A stretch of DNA of 64,000 nucleotides, taken from positions 310,001 to 374,000 of the forward strand of contig NZ_CP064760.1 in the NCBI RefSeq assembly GCF_015565955.1, given 5' to 3'. The position numbers and the translations under genes are program-made. Source of the DNA: Microbacterium schleiferi (GTDB taxonomy: Bacteria > Actinomycetota > Actinomycetes > Actinomycetales > Microbacteriaceae). Below, piece after piece: positions 20,645 through 30,788 of this stretch. The notes beneath the pieces are model-generated. The model worked only from the letters and a program-made list of their open reading frames with translations. It searched no databases and was not told where the DNA came from. How positions within the stretch are numbered: position 1 is the stretch's first letter; every line of letters starts with the position of its first letter.

Positions 20645-21418
20645 TCACGTCTGGCAGCGCGGGCACCAGAAGACGTTGCGCTCCCGCGTCGGGTCGGCGC
20701 CGAGCGAGCCCGATAGGATCGGCGTCCCGCATCGGCGACACGGCCTCCTCTCGCGGCCGTAGACCCACATCCGCTCACCGCGGCGGTCGACTCCCGTGAA
20801 GGTGCGCTCGACGCGGTCGCGGTTCGCGCGGATCATCCGCGTGCCGACCTCGAGCACGCCCCGCGCGTCGACGTCGGTTCCCGGCGTCTCGGGATGGATG
20901 CCGCGCACGAACAGCATCTCGTTGGCGTATACGTTCCCGAACCCGGCGACGTTGCGCTGGTCGAGGACAGCCACATGGATAGCTCGCGAGTCGGCGCCCA
21001 CCCGCCGGGCCGCCTCGTCGAGGTTCCACGCGTCGCTCAGGGGGTCGGGTCCGAGGTATCCGACGAGCTCGCTCTCACGGTCGGTGGGAACCAGCGCGAG
21101 CTCGGCGAGGTCGAACCCGACGGCTTCGGCATCCGTCGTCGCGACTATTGCCCGCGCCCGAAAGGCGGGTGCCCGCCAGCGCTCACCCGGGCGGTAGAGG
21201 TGCCACTCGCCCTCCATCTTGAGGTGCGAGTGCAGCGTCCACGACCCGATCCGGGCCAGCAGGTGCTTCCCACGCGGGACAACACTGTGGACGGTCTCGC
21301 CCGTGAGGTCCATGGTCGCCAGCTGCGGCACCCGCAGGTCGAATCGCGTCACGGTTCCGCCGGCCAGCGCAGCATCCAGCATCCGTGCCGCCCGGAAGAC
21401 GGTATCGCCCTCAGGCAC
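20645..21418 (-). CDS. nei: Fpg/Nei-family DNA glycosylase (endonuclease VIII)
   Basis: The 257-residue product starts with the family's invariant N-terminus PEGDTVFRAARML, where Pro (after Met removal) and Glu are the catalytic residues, and includes RGKHLLARIG with the beta-zone lysine. Residues 140-200 form the helix-two-turn-helix (NVAGFGNVYANEML). It ends in a zinc finger CRRCG...CPRCQT. It excises oxidised bases and nicks the strand. The start is GTG at 21418 because the motif must be N-terminal; it overlaps the lhr stop by 8 bases, indicating translational coupling. The lhr-nei pairing suggests a shared repair role. Confidence 0.93.
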   Translation of the reverse strand: MPEGDTVFRAARMLDAALAGGTVTRFDLRVPQLATMDLTGETVHSVVPRGKHLLARIGSWTLHSHLKMEGEWHLYRPGERWRAPAFRARAIVATTDAEAVGFDLAELALVPTDRESELVGYLGPDPLSDAWNLDEAARRVGADSRAIHVAVLDQRNVAGFGNVYANEMLFVRGIHPETPGTDVDARGVLEVGTRMIRANRDRVERTFTGVDRRGERMWVYGRERRPCRRCGTPILSGSLGADPTRERNVFWCPRCQT

Positions 21419-24400
21419 GCGGCGACCCCGACGCTTTGCGCAGGGTGAGCCCGCGCGGGGTCTCGACGAAGCCTGCATCTCGCAGTGCTCGCGCGAACGC
21501 GGTGCCGTAGACAGGCTCGCCGTTGACCTGCTCGACGGTGAGGGTGTCGAGGTGTCGGACTCGCGCGGTCGCCGCGAGGTCGGCTGTCGCGGCCGTCACC
21601 ACCGCGTCGTCGGCGCTGAAGACGAGGGCAGACTTGCCTCCGCGCTCGAGGTAGAGCGCGAGTTCGCCGTCGACGAGCGTCACGAGAGCTCCTGCCTTGC
21701 GGCCTGGCCGGTGGCCGACGCCGTCGATCGCCGGCCAGGCGAGCGCGGCGCCGTAGGCGTTCGCGGGGTCAGTGGCGGCGAGGGTGATCGCCGTCAGTGG
21801 TGCGGGGTCAGGAACGGCAGCGAACTCGCGCAGGCGGTCGACGGTCGCGGATGCCGCGAACTGGGCCCCGCCGAGCCTTTCGACGAGGTACCCGCGGCGA
21901 CAGTGCCCGGCGCGCTCGGCATCCGCGAGGGTGCGGTACACCTGCGCGAACCCTCCGGGCACCGCCTCGCTCTGCACCGACCCGCGGGTGACGACGCCGT
22001 ACCTGTCGAGCAGGATGCCTGCCGTCGCCGCCGCGCGGAGGGTGGGCTCCGGCTCGGCGTCCGGGAGGAGCGACCAGCGTCCGCTCGCTCCCGAACCTCC
22101 CGTGCTCGCGCGCGGGGCGGCCGCGGCAGGACGAGGGAGAGTCGCGGCGATGGATGACCCGCGGAACATCCGCGCGCGGGGGCGCGACGTGCGCTGCGAT
22201 GCGCCTGCGATCCGCCCGAGAGCAGACCGCGCACGGGAGCGAACGTGTCGTTCGTGACCCGTCCCGCCCAGGTGAGGGCCCACAGCGACTCGACGACCGA
22301 CTGCTCGTTCGCGGCATCCGTCAGAGCGCGCAGCTGCCCCGCGAAGTACGCCCCGCCGCCGGCGAGCGCGTCAAGGATGGCGGCCTCGAGCGAATCCGCG
22401 GCGATGTCGTCGCTCGCTCGGGTGGGAAGGCTCAGCGAGATGGTGTCAGCGGGGTGCAGCGCGATCCACCCGTCTCGCCCCGGGAGTGTCCCGTGCCCCG
22501 ACCAGATGACCTCGCCGGTCGCGGTGAGCTCATCCAGGAGCGCGGGGCGATAGTCGCGCACGCGCCCCGGCAGGATGAGGGACTCCCAGGCGCTCGCAGG
22601 GACCGGAACGCCGGCCAGCTGTTCGATCGCGGCAAGCACGCCGTCGACGCCCTCGAGGGGCGCGTCAGGTGCTGCCAGGCGGGGAGGAAGCGGGCGAGCG
22701 CGGTTTGCGGCACCGGTTCGATGCTCCCGCGGATCGCGGCGAGTGAGCGCATCCGCAGGCGACGCAGCACTTCGGTGTCGCACCACTCGTTCTCACCGCC
22801 GTCGAGCGCGGACGACGCGGGCAGGAAGTATCCGCTCGTGATGCGGCCCTGCGCTTCGAGCCGCAGCAGAGTGAGCCGCGCGACGGCGCTGCCGATGCCG
22901 AGCCGCTCGGCGACGGCAGCCGTCGTGAAAGGCCCGTGCGTGCGGGCCTGACGGGCGACCAGGTCACCCAAGGGGTCAGCGACCGGTTCGAGGAACGCGA
23001 CCGGAATGCCGACCGGGAGCGGAATACCGAGCGCATCGCGCAGACGGCCGGCATCCTCGATGGCGGCGACCCGGTCGACACCCGCGATCGTGACCTCGAT
23101 CGCCCGGCGACTGGCCACGAGCGTCTCGAGGTGGGCCCTGGCCTCGGCGACAGTTGCCGCGGGGCCGGGGGACTCAGCCTCGGACGTTTCCCTCTCGGTG
23201 GCGGTACCGGATGCTGACACCAGTCGCTCGGCGGCCTCGGCCGCCGACAGTGGCCCGAGCAGGCGGAGCAGGTCGGCCACGCCCTCAAGACCACGGACTC
23301 GGCGGTCGGGCGCGACGTGCTGAGCCTCGGCTTCGAACTGCGCGATGACGTCGGGATCGAGGAGTTCCCGCATCTCGACGGTGCCGAGCAGTTCCGACAG
23401 CAGCGCCGGGTCGACGGCGAGGGCGGCGGCGCGGCGCTCGGCAAGCGGCGAGTCGCCTTCGTACATGAACGCGCCGACGTAGCCGAACAGCAGGTCGCGG
23501 GCGAACGGCGAGGGCTGCGGGGTCTCGACCTCGATGAGGCGGATGCGGCGGTCGGCGATCGAGCGGGTGATCCGAAGCAGCGCCGGCACGTCGTATACGT
23601 CCTGCAGCACTTCGCGCAGGGTCTCGAGGATCACGGGGAAGGTCGGATGCCGCCGCGCGACCTCGAGGAGTTGGGCGGCCCGCTGCCGCTGCTGCCAGAG
23701 CGGGCTGCGGCGGTTCGGGTTCATGCGCGGCATCAGGAGCGCCCGCGCGGCGCACTCGCGGAACCGCGATGCGAACAGCGCCGAACCGCCGACCTCCTGT
23801 GTGATGAGCGGCTCGAGCTCGTCGGCATCGAAGACGAACAGCTCGGCGCCGGGCGGTTCGCTCGTCGTGTCGGGAACCCGCGCGATGATGCCGTCGTCGC
23901 TCGCGACCGCAGACCCTTCGACGCCGAGCCGTTCCCGAATTCGCGCGTTGACCGCGAGAGCCCAGGGGGCGTGCACCTGCATTCCATACGGGGAATGCAG
24001 GATGACGCGCCAGTCGCCGACCTCGTCGCGGCCACGTTCGACGGTGAGGCTCCGATCGGTCGGAAGGGTACCGGTGGCTTCGCGCTGGTCGGCAAGGTAC
24101 GCGAGCAGGTTGGTCTTCGCGTTCGGCTCGAGCCCGGCACCCGTGAGTCGCGCGTCAGCGACGGGGGCGCTGCGGCCGCGATCTCGCGGGTGAAGGCGCC
24201 GAGGGCCTCGCCGAGCTCAGCGGGGCGGCCGATCCCGTCGCCATGCCAGAACGGCACCCGCCCGGGCTGTCCGAACGCGGGAAGCACATTCACCCGATCG
24301 TGCGTGATCTCGACGATCCGCCAACTGGTGGTGCCCAGCGTGAAGACGTCGTTCACCCGCGACTCGTAGACCATCTCTTCGTCGAGCTCGCCGACGCGGG

Positions 24401-26162
24401 CGTTCTGGCTCTCGCCCGCCACGAACACGCCGAACATGCCGCGGTCGGGAATCGTGCCGCCGCTTGTGACGGCGATGCGTTGCGCGCCCGGGCGGCCGGT
24501 GAGGGTGCCGGCATCCCGGTCCCACACGACGCGGGGCCGGAGCTCGGCGAACTCGTCGGACGGGAAGCGGCCCGCTAGCAGGTCGAGGGTGGCCTCGAAA
24601 GCCGATCGCGGTAGTGCCCGAAACGGCGCGCTGCGCTTGACCGTCTCGAACCACTCCTCGACGTGGAGGGGTGCAAGCGCGGATGCTGCGACGGTCTGTT
24701 GCGCGAGGATGTCGAGCGGGTTCTGCGGCACCTGGATGGCCTCGATCTGGCCCGCCAGCATCCGTTCCGTGACGATCGCGGTGTGCAGCACATCCGAGCG
24801 ATGCTTGGGGAACAGCGAGGCGCGGCTGATCTCGCCGACCTGGTGCCCGGCGCGGCCGATGCGCTGCAGGCCGGATGCCGCACTCGGCGGCGCCTCGACC
24901 TGAATGACGAGGTCCACGGCGCCCATGTCGATGCCCAGCTCCAGGCTGCTGGTGGCAACGACGCACCGCAGGATGCCGGCCTTGAGCTCTTCCTCCACGA
25001 GCGCCCGCTGCTCCTTGGAGACCGAGCCGTGGTGCGCCTTCGCGAGGACGGGCCCGGCCCCGGCAGTCTGTCCGCCCTGGGCGGGCATCGCGGCGGCGAT
25101 GGCCGGCGGGGGAAGCTCCACCCCGAGCCGTTCGGCGTAGATCTCGTTGAGTCGCGCGGTCAGGCGCTCCGCCAGGCGCCGGGAGTTCGCGAAGACGATC
25201 GTTGACCGGTGTTCGAGGACGCGGTCGACGATCGCCTCTTCGACGTGTGGCCACACCGATCCGGTCATCTCGGTGTTCTCGGGGCGGGTCGCGCCGCCCC
25301 CGGACGGCGCGTACCAGTCCTCGCCTGATGCCGGCGTCGGCGGTGTGGCATCCGTCGACCGGCCGCCCGGGCCTCCGGTGCTGGATGTCGCGGCTGGCGG
25401 CGGGTTGAGCATGTCTTCGACCGGCACGGTGACGCGCATGTCGAAGGTCTTGGATGCCGGCGGCGCAACGATCTCAACGGGAGCAGCGCCGCCCAGGAAC
25501 CGCGCGACTTCGTCGATCGGCCGCACGGTGGCTGACAGTCCGATGCGCTGCACCTGTGCCGCGTCCGGGTTCTCGGCGCGGATCATGGCGTCCAGGCGCT
25601 CGAGGCTCACCGCCAGGTGCGCGCCACGTTTGGTCGCGGCCACGGCGTGGACCTCATCGACGATCACCGTATGAACGCCGGTGAGCGTTCGACCTGCCTG
25701 GCTCGTGAGCATGAGGTAGAGCGACTCGGGCGTCGTGATCAGGATGTCGGGAGGCGAAGCAACGAGCTTGCGCCGCTCCGCCGAGGGCGTGTCGCCTGAT
25801 CTCACGCCGACCGAGACTCCGGGGAGGGTGAGGCCGCGGCGCCGTGCTGCCTGATCGATACCGACCAGCGGCGAGCGGAGGTTTCGTTCGACGTCGACGC
25901 CGAGGGCCTTGAGCGGCGAGATGTAGAGGATGCGGGTGCCCGCGGCATCCTGCGAGCCTTCAGCCTTCTCGCGGAAGACCCGGTCTATGGCCCACAGGAA
26001 CGCCGACAGCGTCTTGCCCGACCCGGTTGGGGCGACCACGAGCGCGTGCCGGCCAGCCGAGATCGCCTCCCACGCCCCGGCTTGGGCGGGCGTCGGTGCG
26101 GTGAAGGCGCCGCGGAACCAGTCCTGCGTGGCAGGACCGAACCTCTCGAGCACATCCGCCAT
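21411..26162 (-). CDS. lhr: Lhr-type ATP-dependent helicase (three frameshifts in this sequence)
   Basis: Large superfamily 2 DNA helicase, 1584 residues when repaired. The helicase core has the Walker A motif APTGSGKTLSAF (about 50), DEVHAV (about 150), GLSATVRP, IVFANSRRLAERL, SLELGIDMG and QRIGRAGHQVG; a long C-terminal half continues to 21411. The frame is broken three times: G run 24163-24167, G run 22657-22660 and G run 22178-22182 (plus-strand coordinates). One added base at each rejoins natural sequence, for example AAAAPVADARLTGAG and SARRAPRARMFRGSS. The start ATG at 26162 begins MADVLERFGPATQDWF. It overlaps nei by 8 bases. Lhr proteins translocate 3' to 5' on DNA and act in repair. 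Confidence 0.9.
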
Positions 26163-26246
26163 CCCCCTATCTTCGCGCGCACCCCCGACATCCGGCCCCG
26201 TCGCGGATACTGCCGGTCGCGGATGTCGTGGATCTTGGTCGCGAAG

Positions 26247-26313
26247 TCCGCAGAGTCTGCCCTGAATCGCACCGGCGGGCCGGATTCTTGCGAACGTCGG
26301 CAGAAACTGCGGA
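26247..26313. repeat. imperfect long inverted repeat in a divergent intergenic region
   Basis: TCCGCAGAGTCTGCC (26247-26261) pairs with GGCAGAAACTGCGGA (26299-26313) at 13 of 15 positions, with a second short stem (GAATC/GATTC) inside. The 286-base gap between the lhr start and the cupin gene holds nothing else that I recognise. Because both flanking genes point away, it is not a terminator; it might be an operator, cruciform or a leader structure. Confidence 0.45.
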
Positions 26314-26448
26314 GTTCGTTGCGGCGTTGACGCGGATGAACACCGTGCGCCGCGCAGGTGTCGCGATCGGCGTTCCCGCAACGCGGTAGCCGCCATCGAC
26401 GTGAGCCGCCTGGTCCAGTACCGTGACGTTCCGAGCGAAGGAGCAGCC

Positions 26449-26927
26449 ATGGCACTCGACCAGGTGGTACACGGACGACAGAACGACTTCCCAGCGCGGC
26501 ACTCGGATCGCGGGCGTTTCACGTTCGCAAAGCACGTCGTCGTCCCCAAGGAGGGAACGCAACTTCAGGTGGCGTTCATGGAGATCCCCCGGGGCAGTCA
26601 GCCTTCCCCTATCACTGGCACGCGGGCATCACGGAGGCGTACGTCATCCTGTCGGGGACGGGTCGGGTGCGCACCCCGGACGCCGAGTTTGACGTCGGGC
26701 CGGGAGAGGTCGTCGTCTTTCCGCCCGGGCCGGCAGGCGCGCACCGCATCACTGCAACCGGGCCGGAGCCGCTGCGCTATGTCGACGTGGACACGACCGG
26801 CGACCCGGATGTGATCGGATACCCGGACTCCGGCAAGACGATGGCGTACACCAGGGCGCGACCGACCACGATTTTCCGTGACGTGGATGCTGTGGACTAC
26901 TACGCAGGGGAGCCAGACGCGCAGTGA
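26449..26927 (+). CDS. cupin-domain protein (frameshifted in this sequence)
   Basis: The small one-barrel cupin is 159 residues when repaired. The first cupin motif region reads EIPPGQSAFPYHWH and AYVILSGTGRVRTPD, and the second GEVVVFPPGPAGAHRITATG. The frame breaks in a run of five C at 26586-26590; one added C yields the intact HxH metal-binding region, whereas the sequence as read loses the whole barrel. The start at 26449 has GAAGGAGCAGCC upstream. Such proteins bind a metal and often act as isomerases, dioxygenases or sugar-binding sensors; the substrate cannot be told. It is followed by the surface-protein gene at 27041. Confidence 0.82.
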
Positions 26928-27040
26928 GCGCGTCGCGCCCTGCTGCGCGTCCATGGGCGCCGACACCATGCAAGTAGCCCGGGGCCGCGGCACGGCGGGC
27001 GACCCGACGGATGTGGGAGAGTGGCACGCGGAGGATCCCC

Positions 27041-28512
27041 ATGCGCACCACCCCAACCGTCCTCGCCGCAGCCCTGATCGCCGCCATCCTGGTCGGCACG
27101 GGAGCCGGCCCCGCCCTTGCTGAACCGGGCTTAGGTCCCGGTGTCGGTGACCCGCCGCAGCCTTCGACCGAGGCGACCATCGTCGCGATGCGGCACCAGG
27201 GTGGTCTCTACGGTGCACAGGAGACAGCGATCACGGATCCGCAGACTCCATATCCAACGACGATCACCGGATCGGGGCGCACCGTCGAGACGGCGCAGAT
27301 CGTGCTCAACGATCCCGAGTCGAGTAGCCCCGGCGACATCCTGACCTACTGCATCGACCTGGCCACCGAAACCGAGATCGGCGTGCACTACGAACTCGGG
27401 GACTGGACCTCGGCGAACGTGCCGAATCTCGACTACGTGACCTACATCCTCAACAACTACTACCCGGTCGTGTCCGGGATGCCAGCCCTGTCGACGGATG
27501 CCGAGAAGGTCGCCGCCGTCCAGGGCGCGATCTGGTACTTCACCGATCAATTCGTCGTGCCGCAGTTCGGCTATCCGGCGCAGCACGCGGCGATCCGCGA
27601 CATCGTCCAGGCAACCCAGACGGCTCTGGCTGGCGGATCAACGCCCGCGCCGCCGCTGCCGACCCTCACGATCACACCCGACAGCGGAACTGTGCCCACG
27701 ACCGGCGACATCGTCGGGCCCTTCGCCGTGGGCGGATCGGTGTCATCATCGACGATCTCGATCCGAGGACTCGATATGTTCTCGGATGCCGCCGGCACCG
27801 CGCCCGTCGCCGGTGGCGCCGCGGTGGCGCAGGGTTCCTCGCTGTGGGCCCGGTACGTGTCGACGGCCGCCGATGAGGGATTCACGCTCGAAACATCCCA
27901 GACCGTCGAGGCCGGCAACGTCTTCCTCTACGACGGGGAAACCCTGGCCGAAGCAGCGCGCAGAAGCTGATCCTCGCCGCTCAGGCGACGATTCCGATCC
28001 GTGCGGATGCCGCGATCTCACCGATGGCCGCCGGCTGGTTCGCTGTCGATGTCACGGTCGCCGGCGCCGCCGCGGGTCGACAGGGTGCTATCTCGGTGAC
28101 GGCCCGCTGCGACGATGGCGCGACCGTCATCGAGGACTCCGGGACCCTGCCCGCGGGTGCTGCCGCCGGCACGACCCGCGTCGTGACGCTCTCGGCCGTT
28201 CCCGCCGGGGCGACATGCACCGCGAGCCAGACGGCTGACGGCCACACCGCGGATGCCGTGCTGGCCTCGACCACGATCGTCCCGGCATCCGTCGTCGCCG
28301 CTGCATCCTCGACAGTCTCGGTGACGGTGACCGACACCTTCGCCGCTCCGACCCCGACCCCCACCCCCACCCCGAGCCCCACGTCGACGCGGCTTCCCGA
28401 CACGGGTGCCGCAGCCGCGCCATCCTGGGCGATGCCGGCCATTCTGCTCGTCGCGGGAGCGGCCCTGATCGTGGTCGACCACACCCGGCGGCGGGCGCGA
28501 GCGCGACGGTAG
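27041..28512 (+). CDS. sortase-anchored surface protein with thioester domain (frameshifted in this sequence)
   Basis: The repaired product has 490 residues. A signal peptide (cleavage near GPALA at 26-28) is followed by a thioester domain with Cys104 (LTYCIDLA) and Gln161 (VQGAIWYF), the pair that forms the internal Cys-Gln thioester of Gram-positive adhesins. Then come two beta-rich modules, a Thr-Pro repeat (TPTPTPTPSPTS) and a sorting signal: LPDTG at 452-456, a hydrophobic stretch and a basic tail. The frame breaks within GGGGAAA at 27935-27941; one added base gives NVFLYDG then NPGRSSAQKLILA. GGAGG precedes the ATG by 6 bases. Predicted to bond covalently to a surface amine on a host or neighbouring cell. 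No sortase gene is in the window. Confidence 0.88.
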
Positions 28513-28527
28513 CCGCCCGCCGTGGCG

Positions 28528-28602
28528 AACTCCTCATGCTCGGCGTCAAACCACCGCTGGGAGGTCGGTGGACAGGCGTCCCACCGCTGATATTGAGGAG
28601 TT
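28528..28602. repeat. intergenic palindromic element, copy B (AACTCCTCA...TGAGGAGTT)
   Basis: A 75-bp unit bounded by AACTCCTCA (28528-28536) and TGAGGAGTT (28594-28602), the same nine-base ends as copy A at 7797-7873. The interior is different but also forms a hairpin, CCACCG (28551-28556) / CGGTGG (28566-28571). It lies between convergent genes (ends 28512 and 28644), where a bidirectional terminator would be expected. Confidence 0.68.
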
Positions 28603-28643
28603 AGCTACGCCTGCCCCAGCGTGTTAGCGACGCTCGCCCCGGG

Positions 28644-29651
28644 CTAGTCGACCTCGGCGGCTGGCGCCTTCCCTGACGCCGCCGCGAGATCGGCGACGAA
28701 CTCGAGTTTGTCGAGCACCGGGGTCGACAGCACGAACGGGTAGAGATCCTCGGACCCCATCGACCGATTCATCATGTTCAGCGCGGTTGACAGCGGCATC
28801 CACGTCTTGGTGATCCGCTCCCGGAACGACGCGGTCGGAGCGGGCCGCAGGAGGTCGAACTGCTCAGCGGTCTGGATGCTGTCACTGATGTGCAGGTAAT
28901 GGGCCCAGGTCTCGGCGAAGTCCTCCCACGGGTGCATGGTCGCGTACTGCGAGATGTAGTGCTGCTGCCAGTCCGCGGGAGCACCCTCGGCATAGTGCCG
29001 GTCGATCGCGGCCTGGTAGTCCTCGGTCTCGTCGCCGAAGAGGTCCCGCGCGCGGGCGCGGGTCTCGTCATCCGTGATGAGAAACGCCTCGTAGTAGTGC
29101 CCGACCTCGTGCCGGAAGTGCCCGAGCATCGTGCGGTACGGCTCGTCAAGCATCGCCCGGACCTTCTCGCGGTGCGCGTCCTCGGCCTCGGCGAGGTCGA
29201 TCGTCACGATGCCGTCGGCGTGTCCGATCGTCACCGGCTCGGCGACGCTGGAGAGCAGGTCGAACGCGACGCCGCGCGGGTCGTCGGTGCGGTCGAGAAT
29301 CGGGATGCCGAGTTCATCCAGTTCCGCGATGAGGTGCCGCTTGGCGCGCTCGGCGGGGGCGTAGTTCGAGATGCCCTCGAGGTCGGCGTCGTTGGGTCTG
29401 GTCCGGGTCAGGCCACAGCTGAAGCACAGCCCGCCGGCCTCGGTCGTGAGCCAGGTGCAGCCCGACAGCCCGAGGTTCGCGCACACGTGCCACACCGTGC
29501 CCTCGGCATCCGTGTACGTGCGATCGTCGGTGTCGATCGGCACGATGTCGCGCTCTGTCCGGGAGTAGCCGAGCGGTGTCTTGCACGAGACGCAGACGGA
29601 GTTCTCGAAGAACAGGCGGTTCCCGCAGACGCGGCAGGTGTAGGACCTCAC
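28644..29651 (-). CDS. zinc-ribbon metallopeptidase (DUF2248-type)
   Basis: The product is 335 residues from the GTG at 29651, chosen because GAGG lies 8 bases upstream and the zinc ribbon is then N-terminal. The ribbon uses Cys6, Cys9, Cys20 and Cys23, and a second cysteine set occurs at 58, 65, 76 and 79. The peptidase signature is HEVGH at 181-185 (GHFRHEVGHYYE), with a downstream glutamate region DFAETWAHYLHISDS. No signal peptide, so it is cytoplasmic. Putative zinc-binding metallopeptidases of this kind recur beside alpha-E, permuted ATP-grasp and transglutaminase genes, as here, and may cleave the peptide product or tag made by that system. Confidence 0.85.
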   Translation of the reverse strand: MRSYTCRVCGNRLFFENSVCVSCKTPLGYSRTERDIVPIDTDDRTYTDAEGTVWHVCANLGLSGCTWLTTEAGGLCFSCGLTRTRPNDADLEGISNYAPAERAKRHLIAELDELGIPILDRTDDPRGVAFDLLSSVAEPVTIGHADGIVTIDLAEAEDAHREKVRAMLDEPYRTMLGHFRHEVGHYYEAFLITDDETRARARDLFGDETEDYQAAIDRHYAEGAPADWQQHYISQYATMHPWEDFAETWAHYLHISDSIQTAEQFDLLRPAPTASFRERITKTWMPLSTALNMMNRSMGSEDLYPFVLSTPVLDKLEFVADLAAASGKAPAAEVD

Positions 29652-29722
29652 GGGCGAATCCTCGCACACGAACTCGCCGTGCAGCGGGGGCTTGCGCTCG
29701 GGCCGATTCGCGTTCCGGTCGT

Positions 29723-29808
29723 GGTCGCAACGGCGCAGGGATTCTGCGACCCGCCGAGCGGATGGGCCGGCGGGCGGCGTGTTGCCTCACGGATGCGCCG
29801 TTGCGACC
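29723..29808. repeat. perfect 15-bp inverted repeat between transglutaminase and metallopeptidase genes
   Basis: GGTCGCAACGGCGCA (29723-29737) and TGCGCCGTTGCGACC (29794-29808) are perfectly complementary, separated by 56 bases that contain a smaller stem (CCGCC/GGCGG). Both neighbouring genes are on the minus strand, so the structure would fold in the transcript between them and could terminate, attenuate or process the message. The rest of the 228-base gap shows no gene. Confidence 0.6.
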
Positions 29809-29879
29809 GGCCGGGAGTCGAGACGTCTCCGGGACGGATGAGCCGCGACCGGGCGGGAGCCCCAGCACCTCAGGACGGG

Positions 29880-30763
29880 TCAGGATGCCGGTGCCGGGGC
29901 GACATCGACCGAGACGCGCAGGGTCGAGCGCTTCGCGGTAGTGAAGATGATCCCCTTGACGGGGGAGACGTCTCCGTAGTCCCGCCCCAGGCGACCGTGA
30001 CATATCGGTCGTTCGCCCACTGGTCGTTGGTCGGGTCAATCGCGAGCCACTCGTCCGATCCGGGCAGCCAGACCGCGAGCCACGCGTGCGAGGCGTCGGC
30101 TCCGACGATCCGTTCCCGGCCCGGAGGTGGCTGGGTGGCGAGGTACCCGCTGACGTAGCGCGCGGCGACGCCGTGGCTTCGCAAACACGCGAGGGCGAGG
30201 TGCGCGAAGTCCTGGCAGACCCCGGCGCGGGTCCGCAACACCTCGGCGACCGAGCTCGTGACGGTCGTCGCCGTCTTGTCGTAGTCGAAGTCGGCCTTGA
30301 TGCGGTGCATGAGGTCGGTGGCAGCTTCCCCGATCGACCGTCCCGGCGTCAAGGTTGCCGCGGCGTACGTGTGAGCTTCGGCGACGTGCTCGGCCTTCGG
30401 GGAGGCGACGGCGAACTCGGCAGCCGACCAGGCACCCGGGGTGTCCGGTGTGTGGAGCGGGCGCGACAGCTCCCACGGTAGGGCCAGGGCTGCGTCGTCG
30501 TAGCGGGGGGAGTCGACGGTGACATCCGTGCGCGCGTCCACGATGAGGCGCTGGTGGGGCGCCGTGACGTGGAAGTAGGTCACGACGTTGCCGAAGGCGT
30601 CGCGCTCGTGGCTGACGTCGTTCGGTTCCGGATCGATCGTCACGTCGTGGGAGGCGATCTGCTGCCACGCGACCGGGCGCGGGGCGACGTGGGCGAGGCC
30701 GAGACTGTTGCGCACGTCCTCGCTGTACTCGTAGACCGTGCGATGCGAGACGAGGTACTTCAT
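29880..30763 (-). CDS. transglutaminase-like cysteine peptidase/transferase (frameshifted in this sequence)
   Basis: The repaired product has 294 residues. The N-terminal beta domain (MKYLVSHRTVYEYSEDVR) is of the bacterial transglutaminase N type; the core domain carries the triad Cys183 (AGVCQDFAHLA), His226 (DASHAWLAVWLPG) and Asp243 (WLAIDPTNDQ). The frame breaks at a C run at 29985-29988 (plus strand). One added base restores DYGDVSPVKGIIFTTAKRS and the natural end at 29880; as read, the last 35 residues are wrong but the triad is unaffected. It lies 25 bases after the ATP-grasp/alpha-E gene. In this conserved context it is thought to hydrolyse or transfer amide bonds of a peptide product. 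Confidence 0.88.
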
Positions 30764-30788
30764 GCGGCGGCTCGCTCGGCAGTTCCCG

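Noticed and set aside
21411..26162. Lhr as four separate small genes
   Set aside because: Each piece continues the same helicase at a G/C run, no piece has its own start with a ribosome binding site, and the final piece is coupled to nei.
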